Positions 43,895 to 51,625 of a stretch of 64,000 bases of DNA are shown one piece after another (position 1 is the first letter of the stretch; every line of letters begins with the position of its first letter). Under the pieces are notes generated by a model, which saw only the letters and a list, made by a program, of their open reading frames with translations, was not told the origin of the DNA and made no database searches. Location: assembly GCF_009908295.1 (NCBI RefSeq), contig NZ_JAAALO010000004.1, positions 542,629 to 606,628 of the forward strand, given 5' to 3'. Made by a program: the position numbers and the translations under genes. Origin of the DNA: Micromonospora rubida. Lineage in GTDB: Bacteria > Actinomycetota > Actinomycetes > Mycobacteriales > Micromonosporaceae.

Positions 43895-44050
43895 GACGGC
43901 TCCTTCGTGGTCGGCCGGCGGACAGTTGCCGCCGCCCTATGGTGTACTCCCCGCACGCTACCGGGGACAGATGTCGTCGGTAGATCCCGCGATTCACCTA
44001 GAGCCAATGCGGTGCGGCTGACCCGTCGCACAGGACACAGGGGAGGGTCG

Positions 44051-44509
44051 ATGGCGAGCCCGAGCGGAAATCTCGACGTCCAGCCGGAGGCGCTGAGCGC
44101 GTTCGCGACGACGTCCCGGGAGCGGGCCGATCGGTTCCGCCAACTCCATCAGTTGTTCGGCGACACACATGTGCCCCGGCACGCGTTCGGCGTGATGCCG
44201 GCGTCGTTCGGCCTGGCCGCCGCGTACGCCGAGCAGTTCGAGTCGTGCCTGCAGGGGCTGGCGGACGGGGCCGACGTGATGGCCGACATCGCCGAAGGGC
44301 TGGACGAGACGGCCGGCTCGTACACCGGCTCGGACGTGGACAACCGGGACCTGTTCGCGCCTGGCCGGTCGGACGCGCCCGAACGTGCCCCGTTGATGCC
44401 CGGCCGGCCGCCCGTGCCCGACGCCGGTCACGAGCCCACCCCGTCACCGTCGGCCACCCCGTCACCGACGCCCCAGGCGGCCCCGACCGTGGCTGAGGGG
44501 GGCCGATGA
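44051..44509 (+). CDS. Type VII secretion-associated protein (EspC/WXG-like)
   Basis: 152 residues from ATG 44051 (GGGAGGG ahead). Residues 1-95 are helical with DVQPEALSAFATTSRERADRF (20-residue core PEALSAFATTSRERADRF) and IAEGLDETAGSYTGSDVDNRD, resembling the EspC/DUF2580 helical hairpin family of ESX substrates. A Pro/Ser/Thr tail follows. It overlaps the WXG gene by four bases (ATGA), so the two products probably act as a pair. Confidence 0.75.
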   Translation: MASPSGNLDVQPEALSAFATTSRERADRFRQLHQLFGDTHVPRHAFGVMPASFGLAAAYAEQFESCLQGLADGADVMADIAEGLDETAGSYTGSDVDNRDLFAPGRSDAPERAPLMPGRPPVPDAGHEPTPSPSATPSPTPQAAPTVAEGGR

Positions 44510-45432
44510 GCACCGAGGCGCTCCAGCGCAACAAGACCTACTTCGAGTAGATCGTGTCGGGCACCCCCGACCCGTTCAAGCCGCTGTCCAACGCCGTGCT
44601 GTGGCCGCTTGAGCAGCTCCTGGAGCTGGTCGCCGGCGAGCCCGACGACCTCATGCGCGCCGCACAGCACTGCATGAGCGCCGGGGAGGCGGTCCGGCGG
44701 CTCGCCGGGGACCAGGTCGCCGACCGGGCCCGGCTGCGCGGCGCCTGGTCCGGCGACGCGGCCGAGAGCTTCCACGCCACGATGGAGTCGGTGGAGGAGG
44801 CGATCGAGGAGCTGGCCCGGGGCCTGGACGGCACCAAGGACGTGCTGGTCGACGCGGCCAACGCGGCGGTCGACGCGTTCAACCTGCTGGTCGAGCTGAT
44901 TCTGGAGTTCCTGATCTGGTTCCTGACCGAGGTGATCATCGCGGCGGTCGCGGCGGTGCTCAGCGCGGGCATCTCGCTGGCCGCGACCGTGGTCCGGGTG
45001 TTCGCCCGGCTCGCCACCACCGTCGGCCGGATGTGCAAGATCGTGGCCCGGTTCGCGGAGATCCTCGCCAAGCTGGCCACCAAGCTGCAGAAGGTCGCCG
45101 AGCTGCTCACCCGCTACCGCCGGGCGGTGATGGAGATTCGCAAGGCGAAGAAGGCGCACCGGGCGTGGAACTCGACCGGGTGGTCGGCCGAGGGGCGGGC
45201 GTTCCAGATAGAACGGTTCAAGACGCTCTTTCCCGGCAAGCTCGCCATCAACGTGGCGTCCCCGGTCAACGTCAACGGCCTCTTCGGGGCGCTGCTGGAC
45301 ACCGGGACGGGGCTGGACGACATCTCCGACGGGACCAAGGACCGCAACTACCTGCACGACGGGACGTACCGTGAGGACCTCGGCCCGTACACGACGGGTG
45401 TGCAGAACATCTTCGACACCATCGGCAACTGA
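44506..45432 (+). pseudogene. WXG100-like membrane protein gene interrupted by an in-frame TAG
   Basis: ATG 44506 overlaps the upstream stop (ATGA) and opens a frame reading MSTEALQRNKTYFE, then TAG at 44548-44550, then continues in the same frame from IVSGTPDPFKPLSN to 45432. The simplest reading is CAG or GAG changed to TAG at codon 15. A GTG at 44554 could restart a 292-residue protein, but no good ribosome site precedes it. The remainder looks intact: a WxG turn in RGAWSGDAAESF, two strongly hydrophobic helices (LVELILEFLIWFLTEVII; AAVAAVLSAGISLAATVV), then a basic C-terminal domain. It may be a pseudogene, a reinitiated gene or a sequence error. Confidence 0.75.
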
Positions 45433-45441
45433 GAGGACGAC

Positions 45442-45873
45442 ATGACCTTCCCCGGCCTGGACCGGATCGAGGCGCTGGCCCGCAACCTTGACGGCTGGCA
45501 GCGGGAGCTGGCTTCCCGGATGACCGAGCTGGAGCAGAGCAGCGCCGAGGGGGTGAGCGACTCCGGGCTGGTGCGGGTCACCGCAGGCGCGGACGGCAAG
45601 ATCCTGTCGTCCGAACTGGACGCCCGGGCGATGCGTCTCGACTCGTACACGCTGGCGGAGGAGTTCACCGCCGCCGCGAACCGTGCGCAGGAGGCCGCCG
45701 CCGCCCGGGTGCGTGACCTGGTCGGCGAGGTCGTCGGCGACCGCGCCGCCGGCCAGGACCGCCCCGCCGGGCGCTCCGGCCAGGACCCCGCCGGGCGCTC
45801 CGGCCAGGACCGCACCGCCGGGTACACCGGCCAGGACCGTACCGCCGGGTACGACCGGTTCGACCGGTACTGA
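45442..45873 (+). CDS. YbaB/EbfC-family protein
   Basis: 143 residues from ATG 45442 (GAGAGGAC ahead). Residues 1-100 match the YbaB/EbfC small DNA-binding family: a long first helix, SGLVRVTAGADGKILSSEL strands, and a terminal helix with LAEEFTAAANRAQEAA. These proteins are regularly encoded beside WXG100-type genes in actinomycetes. The last 40 residues are GQDR-TAGY-type repeats of low complexity. Confidence 0.85.
   Translation: MTFPGLDRIEALARNLDGWQRELASRMTELEQSSAEGVSDSGLVRVTAGADGKILSSELDARAMRLDSYTLAEEFTAAANRAQEAAAARVRDLVGEVVGDRAAGQDRPAGRSGQDPAGRSGQDRTAGYTGQDRTAGYDRFDRY
45751..45856. repeat. Coding tandem repeat in the YbaB-like gene tail
   Basis: Four units beginning GGCCAGGACC start at 45751, 45778, 45802 and 45829 (spacings 27, 24, 27). 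They encode GQDRPAGRS, GQDPAGRS, GQDRTAGYT and GQDRTAGYD. All spacings are multiples of three, so the frame is kept. Confidence 0.9.
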
Positions 45874-45877
45874 CGCC

Positions 45878-46474
45878 ATGCCGGATGGCCCGTACGCCGA
45901 AGGGGTGTCCCGGCTGCTCACGCCCGGCGAGCGGCTGCTCGCCGTCGCGGAGGCCGACGTGGCGGCCGGGGTGACCGCGCCGGAGCCGCCGGCCGGACCG
46001 AACGCGGACGCCGGCGCGGGCGGTGGCCCCGGCCTGCTCGGAATCCTGCTCAACGTGCTCTCCCCGCTGGTGGTCTTCGCCGCCGGCGACCGGGCGGTCG
46101 ACCGCGTCCTGCACGGCGTGGCCGGGCGCGGCGCACCCGGCTCGGCGGCGTCCCGGCTGGCCCTGGCCGACCGGCAGGTCGCCGCGCGGCCGGGCCTGCG
46201 GGAGCGCGTGCTCGCGGCCACCGACGGCCGGCTGCTGCTCTGCGTCACCGGCCCCACCTCGATCTGGTCCGGAGGCGGTGACCCGTCCACCGCCGAGCTG
46301 GAGGTGGCCTGGTCCGTGCCCCGGGCGGCCGTCGCCGCCGCCCGGGTCGGCCGGCACCGGCTGAACCCGAAGCGGCTGCGGATCGACTTCACCGACGGCT
46401 CCTGGGCCGCCTTCACGGTGCCGATCGCCCAGTCTGGCGACCCGCTGCGCGCGATCGCCGCCGCCCTCACCTGA
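45878..46474 (+). CDS. Conserved-looking hypothetical protein of the WXG cluster
   Basis: 198 residues from ATG 45878, four bases after the YbaB-like stop, so probably the last gene of the operon. A hydrophobic stretch (GLLGILLNVLSPLVVFAAG, residues 49-67) follows a Gly/Pro/Ala linker. The C-terminal half (VLAATDGRLLLCVTG, VAWSVPRAAVAAARVG, LRIDFTDGSWAAFTV) resembles a PH-like small beta domain. Function unknown. Confidence 0.7.
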   Translation: MPDGPYAEGVSRLLTPGERLLAVAEADVAAGVTAPEPPAGPNADAGAGGGPGLLGILLNVLSPLVVFAAGDRAVDRVLHGVAGRGAPGSAASRLALADRQVAARPGLRERVLAATDGRLLLCVTGPTSIWSGGGDPSTAELEVAWSVPRAAVAAARVGRHRLNPKRLRIDFTDGSWAAFTVPIAQSGDPLRAIAAALT

Positions 46475-46505
46475 GGGGTCACCCTCCCGTCCGGCGCGGG
46501 CTGAC

Positions 46506-46517
46506 TTCGCTAGCGAA
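46506..46517. promoter_or_regulatory. Perfect 12-bp palindrome upstream of ABC/DUF6297 genes
   Basis: TTCGCTAGCGAA lies 30 bases before the ABC ATPase start codon. It could be an operator for an unlinked regulator. No regulator gene adjoins it. Confidence 0.35.
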
Positions 46518-46546
46518 AGTGGAGGCCTCACCTTGAGCGTGTCGCA

Positions 46547-47191
46547 ATGACCGCCCATTCAGCCTGTGCCGTCGAGGTCGATGACCTCACGGTCACCTAC
46601 GGGTCCACGATCGTCCTCGACGCCGTCAACCTGCGGATTGCCGAGGGCGATGTCGTCGCGCTGGTCGGAGAGAACGGGGTGGGCAAGTCCACGCTGCTGC
46701 GCTGCGTCGCGGGTCTGCAGGAGCCGTCCGACGGCGCGGTCACGGTCTTCTCCATGACGCCCGGGCGCGGCGTCGAGTTCTGGCGCCAGGTCGCGACCAC
46801 AGTGGAGTCACCGAGCTGGTATCAGGGGCTGACGGTGCGCGAGCACCTCGACCTGGTTCGGGTCGCCAACGGCGGGGACCCGAACGACGGGCACATCGAC
46901 GTCCTCTGCGACCTGCTGGGGCTGACCGGCCTCGCCGACAGCCTCCCCATCACCCTCTCGTCCGGCCAGCGCCAGCGTTTCCTCCTGACGGCCACCTTCG
47001 TCCGCCCGAGCCGGCTGCTGATCCTGGATGAACCGGAGCAACGCCTCGACACCGGAATCAAGGCCGCCGTCGTGACGCACCTGCGCGACTACGTGGCGTC
47101 CGGCGGCACCCTCGTCATGGCCAGCCACGACGAGGGCTTCTGGCGGAGCGTCGGCGCGACCGCTGTCCCCCTCAGCAGGCCGGACAGCTAG
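46547..47191 (+). CDS. ABC transporter ATP-binding protein
   Basis: 214 residues from ATG 46547; weak ribosome site. Walker A GENGVGKSTLLR near residue 40, signature LSSGQRQRFLL, Walker B LLILDEPEQRLD (Glu-Gln in place of the common Thr-Ser) and switch ASHDEGFW. Short, without a C-terminal extension. It works with the following DUF6297-like membrane protein, three bases away. Confidence 0.9.
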   Translation: MTAHSACAVEVDDLTVTYGSTIVLDAVNLRIAEGDVVALVGENGVGKSTLLRCVAGLQEPSDGAVTVFSMTPGRGVEFWRQVATTVESPSWYQGLTVREHLDLVRVANGGDPNDGHIDVLCDLLGLTGLADSLPITLSSGQRQRFLLTATFVRPSRLLILDEPEQRLDTGIKAAVVTHLRDYVASGGTLVMASHDEGFWRSVGATAVPLSRPDS

Positions 47192-47194
47192 CCG

Positions 47195-48742
47195 GTGACC
47201 CTGACCCGCGTGCCGACACCCGGCCACCCGGTCGACGACGTCAACATCCGTCGTTGGATCCGTCGGCGGCGGATCGCCGCTGACGGCCGGGTCGACGTCA
47301 GCACCATTTACACGGTGACCCTGGCGTCGCTGATGGCGGTCGCACTCGTCGGCCAGCCGGTCGTCGCGGTCGTCTGGCCGCAGGAGCCACCGGCCGCCGG
47401 GCCGTCCGCGACGGTCCTCGTCGGTGCGGTGGCGGTGCTCGCGGCCTTCTTCGTCGTACTCCGCCAGGTGGGTCCCCTGGCGATCAGCCGCAGCGACGCC
47501 ACCTGGCTGCTGCCCGCGCCGGTGTCTCGCCGCATGCTGCTGACGCCGGCGCTGGCGCTGACCACCGTCGCGGCGCTGGCGCTGGGCGGCGTGACCGGCC
47601 TCGCCGTGGCCGGCCACCTTGTCGCCCGGCCGGCGGGAACGGCCGTCGTCGTGGCCGGCGCGGCCACCGGCGGCGCGGCCGCGATCCTCGTGGCGCTGGT
47701 GGCCCTGTACTGCCAGCGGCGGCCGAGCACGGCCCGCGTCGCCGACGGGGCGGGTGTCGCCGTCGGGGCCGGCTGCCTGGTGGTGGCGGCGGGCCTTCAG
47801 ATGTACGGCGAGCTTCGACTGCCGGTCGGAGGGACGCCGCCGGCGGCCGTGCAGCTCGCCCTCGGCTGCTTCGCCCTCGTCAGCGCCATCGGCGCGGTGG
47901 TCGCGGCGCTTCGGCGACTCGACGGTTGGCCGGCGTCCCCGATCGCGGAGGCGTCCGTCACCGCGGGCGCCTACTCCGACGTCGTCTACGCCGTCGAACC
48001 CTCGTTCCTGACCGAGATGAGCGCGCGCAGGTTCTGGCGACGGCGGACGGGCATCCGCACGACCAACCTGATCGCACGACGGCGCATACCGCCACTCGTG
48101 GCGCAGGACCTGCTCATCGCGCGCCGGAAGGTGGGCAAGCTGTGGTGGCTCGCGGGCGGTGCCGCGCTGCCCACCCTCCTCGCCGACGGCCCGGGCTGGT
48201 TGCTGGCGGGCGTACTCCTCATTGGTGCCCTGGCTGCCGCCGGCCTCACCTCCGAGTCCACCCACAGCGACGCCGCGAACCCGGCGATGCTCCGGCTGCT
48301 CGGCGTTCCGGGTCGCTGGGTGACCGCCCAGAGACTCGTGGTCCCCGCCGCCGTCGCGGCCGTCTGGGGTGCGCTCGCCCTCGGCGGCCTACAGGTCGCC
48401 GGCGTGCTCGACGGCCCGTGGTGGGCTCTCGGGATCGCGGCGGGGCCGGCCGTCGCCGTCGGTGCCGTCCAGCGCGCCAGGGCCAGCGCCGCCAGCATCG
48501 GCACGATCCTCATCGACACCCCACTCGGCGCGTTCCCCGCCGGCATGCTCCTCTGGCTCGCCAACGGCGTGGACGTCCTGGCGATCCTCACCCTGCCGGT
48601 CTCTGTCGGCCTGATCACCGCGCGGGCTCCCGACGTGCTCGGCTGGCCCTGGGTGCTGGCGCAGGCGGCGTCATCGGCGCTGGGCTGCCTGATCCTGCTG
48701 ATCCTGGCGAAGAGGTCCACCGCTGCCGCCAGCGCGCTGTGA
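47195..48742 (+). CDS. DUF6297-like ABC membrane protein
   Basis: 515 residues from GTG 47195. About twelve membrane segments in two groups separated by a hydrophilic loop at 255-300 (RRFWRRRTGIRTTNLIARR). RSDATWLLPAPVSRRMLLTP is the recognisable cytoplasmic box of this actinomycete family, seen paired with a compact ATPase. It is the probable permease of the pair; transport substrate unknown. Confidence 0.75.
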   Translation: MTLTRVPTPGHPVDDVNIRRWIRRRRIAADGRVDVSTIYTVTLASLMAVALVGQPVVAVVWPQEPPAAGPSATVLVGAVAVLAAFFVVLRQVGPLAISRSDATWLLPAPVSRRMLLTPALALTTVAALALGGVTGLAVAGHLVARPAGTAVVVAGAATGGAAAILVALVALYCQRRPSTARVADGAGVAVGAGCLVVAAGLQMYGELRLPVGGTPPAAVQLALGCFALVSAIGAVVAALRRLDGWPASPIAEASVTAGAYSDVVYAVEPSFLTEMSARRFWRRRTGIRTTNLIARRRIPPLVAQDLLIARRKVGKLWWLAGGAALPTLLADGPGWLLAGVLLIGALAAAGLTSESTHSDAANPAMLRLLGVPGRWVTAQRLVVPAAVAAVWGALALGGLQVAGVLDGPWWALGIAAGPAVAVGAVQRARASAASIGTILIDTPLGAFPAGMLLWLANGVDVLAILTLPVSVGLITARAPDVLGWPWVLAQAASSALGCLILLILAKRSTAAASAL

Positions 48743-48753
48743 CCTGGCCCGAG

Positions 48754-50766
48754 TCACCCCAGCGGGGCGGGGAGGGGGGCCGTGTGCAGCACCGTCAGCC
48801 GGGAGACCGCCCGGGTGAGCACCACGTACAGCCGGTGCAGGCCACGCGGCTCGGCGGCCACGATCGCGGCCGGCTCTACGACCACGACGTGGTCGTACTC
48901 CAGGCCCTTGACCAGCGTCGCGGGGACGACGGTGACCCGCGCGGCGGTCTCCACGTCGTCGGCGGTCGCGGTGTCGATCCCCGCGTCGGCGAGCGCCGCG
49001 CGCAGCCCGTCCACCACGTCGTCGGCGGCGATCACGCCGACCGAGCCGTCGTACGCCAGCGCCGCGCGCACCTCGGCCGCCGTCGCCGCCGTCAGGTCGT
49101 CCACGGTACGCACGTCCAGCGCGCCGTCGCGGCGCAGCGACTCGGCCGGGGGCACGTCCACCTCCAGCGCCGGCAGCAGCCGGTTGGCGAACGCCACCAC
49201 GGCGGCGGGGACCCGGAAGCCGATGCTCAGCGGCACCACCACCGCGTCCGGCTTGCCCAGGTGGGCCAGGGACTCCCGCCAGTCGCGGGCGGCCCACGGG
49301 GCGGTGCCCTGGGCCAGGTCGCCGAGCAGGGTGACCGACCCGTGCTCGCTGCGCCGGGCGAGGGCCCGGCACTGCATGGGGGACAGGTCCTGCGCCTCGT
49401 CGACCACCACGTGCCCGAAGCCGGCGGGGCGCTCCAACAGCCCGGCGGCCTCGTCGACGAGCACCGCGTCGGCGGCCGCCCACTTCGCAGCCTTCGGGGT
49501 ACGGGCCGGCTTCGCCCAGGTCAGCAGCGCCTGCTCGGCGTCGGTGAGCACCCCGTCGGCGGCCGCCGCGAGTGCCGCCGGGTCGGCGAGCAGGGAGTGC
49601 ACCAGCCCTTCCGGGGTGAGCGCCGGCCAGACCGTGTCCAGGAAGTCGGTGACCGGCCGGCACTTCCCCATCCGGCGCAGCCAGGCGTCGCCCGGCGACT
49701 CGGCCCGGCGGGCCTCGGCCTGGCGTTGCAGCAGGCCGACCACCCGGGCCCGGACCCGATCCCGCCCGGTGGCGTACGGCAGCCCTTCCCGGCGGGTCTC
49801 CTCGACCAGCCGGTGCAGCGGGTCGAGGCCGATCCGCCAGCGGAACGACCCGTCGGAGACCGTGATCGGCTCGGTCGGCGCGGCGATCCGCGACTCGACC
49901 GCCCGGCGCAGCACCTCGGCCATCCGCGGGTCGTGCTTGAGGATGGCCACCGCAGGGTCCTCGACCGCCCGCACCGGCACCCGGGCGATCAGGTCCTCCA
50001 CGGTCGCCTGCTCGACCTCGACCTCGCCGAGCGCCGGCAGCACCGCCGCGATGTACGACAGGAACGCCCGGTTCGGCCCCACGATCAGCACCCCGGAGCG
50101 GCGCAGCCGTTCCCGGTGCAGGTAGAGCAGGTACGCCGCCCGGTGCAGGCCGACGGCCGTCTTCCCGGTGCCCGGCGCGCCCTGCACACAGATCGAGTCG
50201 GCTAGGTCGGCGCGGACCAGCTCGTCCTGCTCCGGCTGGATGGTGGCGACGATGTCCCGCATCGGCCCGACGCGGGGGCGCTCGATCTCGGCGGTGAGGA
50301 TGCGGCTGGCCGTGCCCAACTCCTCGCCCCGGTCCAGCCGCTCGTCCTCGAAGCTGGTCAGCGCGCCACGGTCGAAGCCGAAGCGGCGGCGCACGGTGAC
50401 GCCCTGCGGGTCGCGGGCGCTGGCTCGGTAGAACGCCCGGGACACGGGCGCCCGCCAGTCCAGCACCAGGGGCTCGCCGAGGTCGTCGGTGACGTGGCGG
50501 CGGCCGACGTGGTGCTCCTCGTCGCCGAACGTGAGCCGGCCGAAGAACAGCGGGGTGTCGGGCTGGTCGGCCAGTTCGGCGACGCGGCGGGACAGGGTGC
50601 GCCCCAGCATCTCGGCCGTGTACGCGTCGCCGGCGACGTTGTGGCCGGTGGCGAAGAGTGCCTCGGTCCGTCCGCGCATGCGGGCCAGCGCGGCTCGGGA
50701 CGCGTCCAGGTGGGCCCGTTCGGCGGCCAGTTCGGTGTCGAGTGAAACGGGGGCGTGCAGGGTCAT
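48754..50766 (-). CDS. HelD-like UvrD/Rep superfamily ATPase
   Basis: 670 residues from ATG 50766. An N-terminal coiled coil (residues 5-70) precedes FFGRLTFGDEEHHVGRRHV and LVLDWRAPVSRAFYRA, both typical of HelD. Walker A is QGAPGTGKTAVGLHRAAYLL (motif GAPGTGKT near 200), Walker B VVVDEAQDLSPMQ, and late motifs VVPATLVKGLEYDHVVVV and LYVVLTRAV. HelD/HelR proteins insert into RNA polymerase to strip it from DNA; some actinomycete copies give rifamycin tolerance. I see no rifamycin-associated element upstream. Confidence 0.9.
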   Translation of the reverse strand: MTLHAPVSLDTELAAERAHLDASRAALARMRGRTEALFATGHNVAGDAYTAEMLGRTLSRRVAELADQPDTPLFFGRLTFGDEEHHVGRRHVTDDLGEPLVLDWRAPVSRAFYRASARDPQGVTVRRRFGFDRGALTSFEDERLDRGEELGTASRILTAEIERPRVGPMRDIVATIQPEQDELVRADLADSICVQGAPGTGKTAVGLHRAAYLLYLHRERLRRSGVLIVGPNRAFLSYIAAVLPALGEVEVEQATVEDLIARVPVRAVEDPAVAILKHDPRMAEVLRRAVESRIAAPTEPITVSDGSFRWRIGLDPLHRLVEETRREGLPYATGRDRVRARVVGLLQRQAEARRAESPGDAWLRRMGKCRPVTDFLDTVWPALTPEGLVHSLLADPAALAAAADGVLTDAEQALLTWAKPARTPKAAKWAAADAVLVDEAAGLLERPAGFGHVVVDEAQDLSPMQCRALARRSEHGSVTLLGDLAQGTAPWAARDWRESLAHLGKPDAVVVPLSIGFRVPAAVVAFANRLLPALEVDVPPAESLRRDGALDVRTVDDLTAATAAEVRAALAYDGSVGVIAADDVVDGLRAALADAGIDTATADDVETAARVTVVPATLVKGLEYDHVVVVEPAAIVAAEPRGLHRLYVVLTRAVSRLTVLHTAPLPAPLG

Positions 50767-50786
50767 CCGACGTACTCCTCGGCGCG

Positions 50787-50813
50787 GGAAACTACGCTGC
50801 CGCTCGCGTTTCC
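50787..50813. promoter_or_regulatory. Inverted repeat upstream of the HelD-like gene
   Basis: GGAAAC (50787-50792) and GTTTCC (50808-50813) are separated by 15 bases, starting 21 bases from the HelD-like start codon. On either strand it also resembles an ECF-sigma -35/-10 pair with short spacing. Interpretation is open. Confidence 0.3.
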
Positions 50814-50971
50814 GGCACGGGAGCCGGCGCGGGGACGTCCGCTGCGGTGCTCGACACCGCGGCCGTCGGCGGGAGCGAACAGTCTACGCCGAGTCCCGCT
50901 GCCCCGGCAGGCGGTTTACCGGTACGGGCCGTGGGTTGGCCGGGCCGTCCCGACGGCGGGATCATGGGGCC

Positions 50972-51553
50972 ATGACCGAGGCGCAGCCCGAGCGGCAGCG
51001 GGTGAAGATCAGCGATCCGCAGGTGATGCGGGCGCTGGCCCACCCGGCCCGGCTCGCGATCATGGAGCATCTCAGCTCGCTTCCGGGTGGGGCCACCGCC
51101 ACCGAGTGCGCGGAGCTGGTCGGGCTCTCGCCGAGCGCGACCAGCTACCACCTGCGCGCACTGGCGAAGTTCGGCCTGGTCGAGCAGGCGCCGAGCCGGG
51201 GCGACGCCCGGGAGCGGGTGTGGCGGGCGTTCAGCCCGTCCTACTACGTGGAGGCGGGCCAGGCGGCCGACTCCGAGGCACGGGCCGCCGAGCGGGCCCT
51301 CGTGGAGGCGCACATCGCGCGGGACACGCAGCGGACCCGGGACTGGCTCCGCCGGGCGCCCGAGGAATCCCCGGAGTGGCTCGCCGTCGGCTCGTTCAGC
51401 GACAGCGTGCTGCTGCTCAACGCGGAGGAGTTGGGCGCACTCAACGAGGCGGTCCAGGGCCTGCTGGCGCCGTACCGCCGCTGGCTGCGGTCGGACCCGC
51501 CGGCCGGGGCGCGCACCGTCGCGGTGCAGTGGCGGGCGGCGCCCATCGACTGA
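50972..51553 (+). CDS. ArsR-type winged-helix regulator
   Basis: 193 residues from ATG 50972. The DNA-binding domain spans 10-90: MRALAHPARLAIMEHLSS, then TATECAELVGLSPSATSYHL and the wing DARERVWRAF. The C-terminal half is helical, with ALVEAHIARDTQRTRDWLRR (20 residues), as in non-metal ArsR proteins; no Cys metal site is visible. The next gene is an MFS transporter on the same strand with a large palindrome at its start, a probable target. Confidence 0.9.
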   Translation: MTEAQPERQRVKISDPQVMRALAHPARLAIMEHLSSLPGGATATECAELVGLSPSATSYHLRALAKFGLVEQAPSRGDARERVWRAFSPSYYVEAGQAADSEARAAERALVEAHIARDTQRTRDWLRRAPEESPEWLAVGSFSDSVLLLNAEELGALNEAVQGLLAPYRRWLRSDPPAGARTVAVQWRAAPID

Positions 51554-51593
51554 GCGGGGCACACCGGGCGGTGGAGGATTGCCAGCGGCAAGT

Positions 51594-51625
51594 GTGAAGG
51601 ATTATCTTCGAAGTATGTCCTTCAC
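51594..51625. promoter_or_regulatory. 32-bp palindrome spanning the MFS start codon
   Basis: Perfect arms GTGAAGGA (51594-51601) and TCCTTCAC (51618-51625) enclose a central CTTCGAAG (51606-51613); 24 of 32 positions are symmetric. The MFS ATG (51615) falls inside. Size and symmetry suit two winged-helix dimers or one ArsR dimer with extended contacts. Confidence 0.7.
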
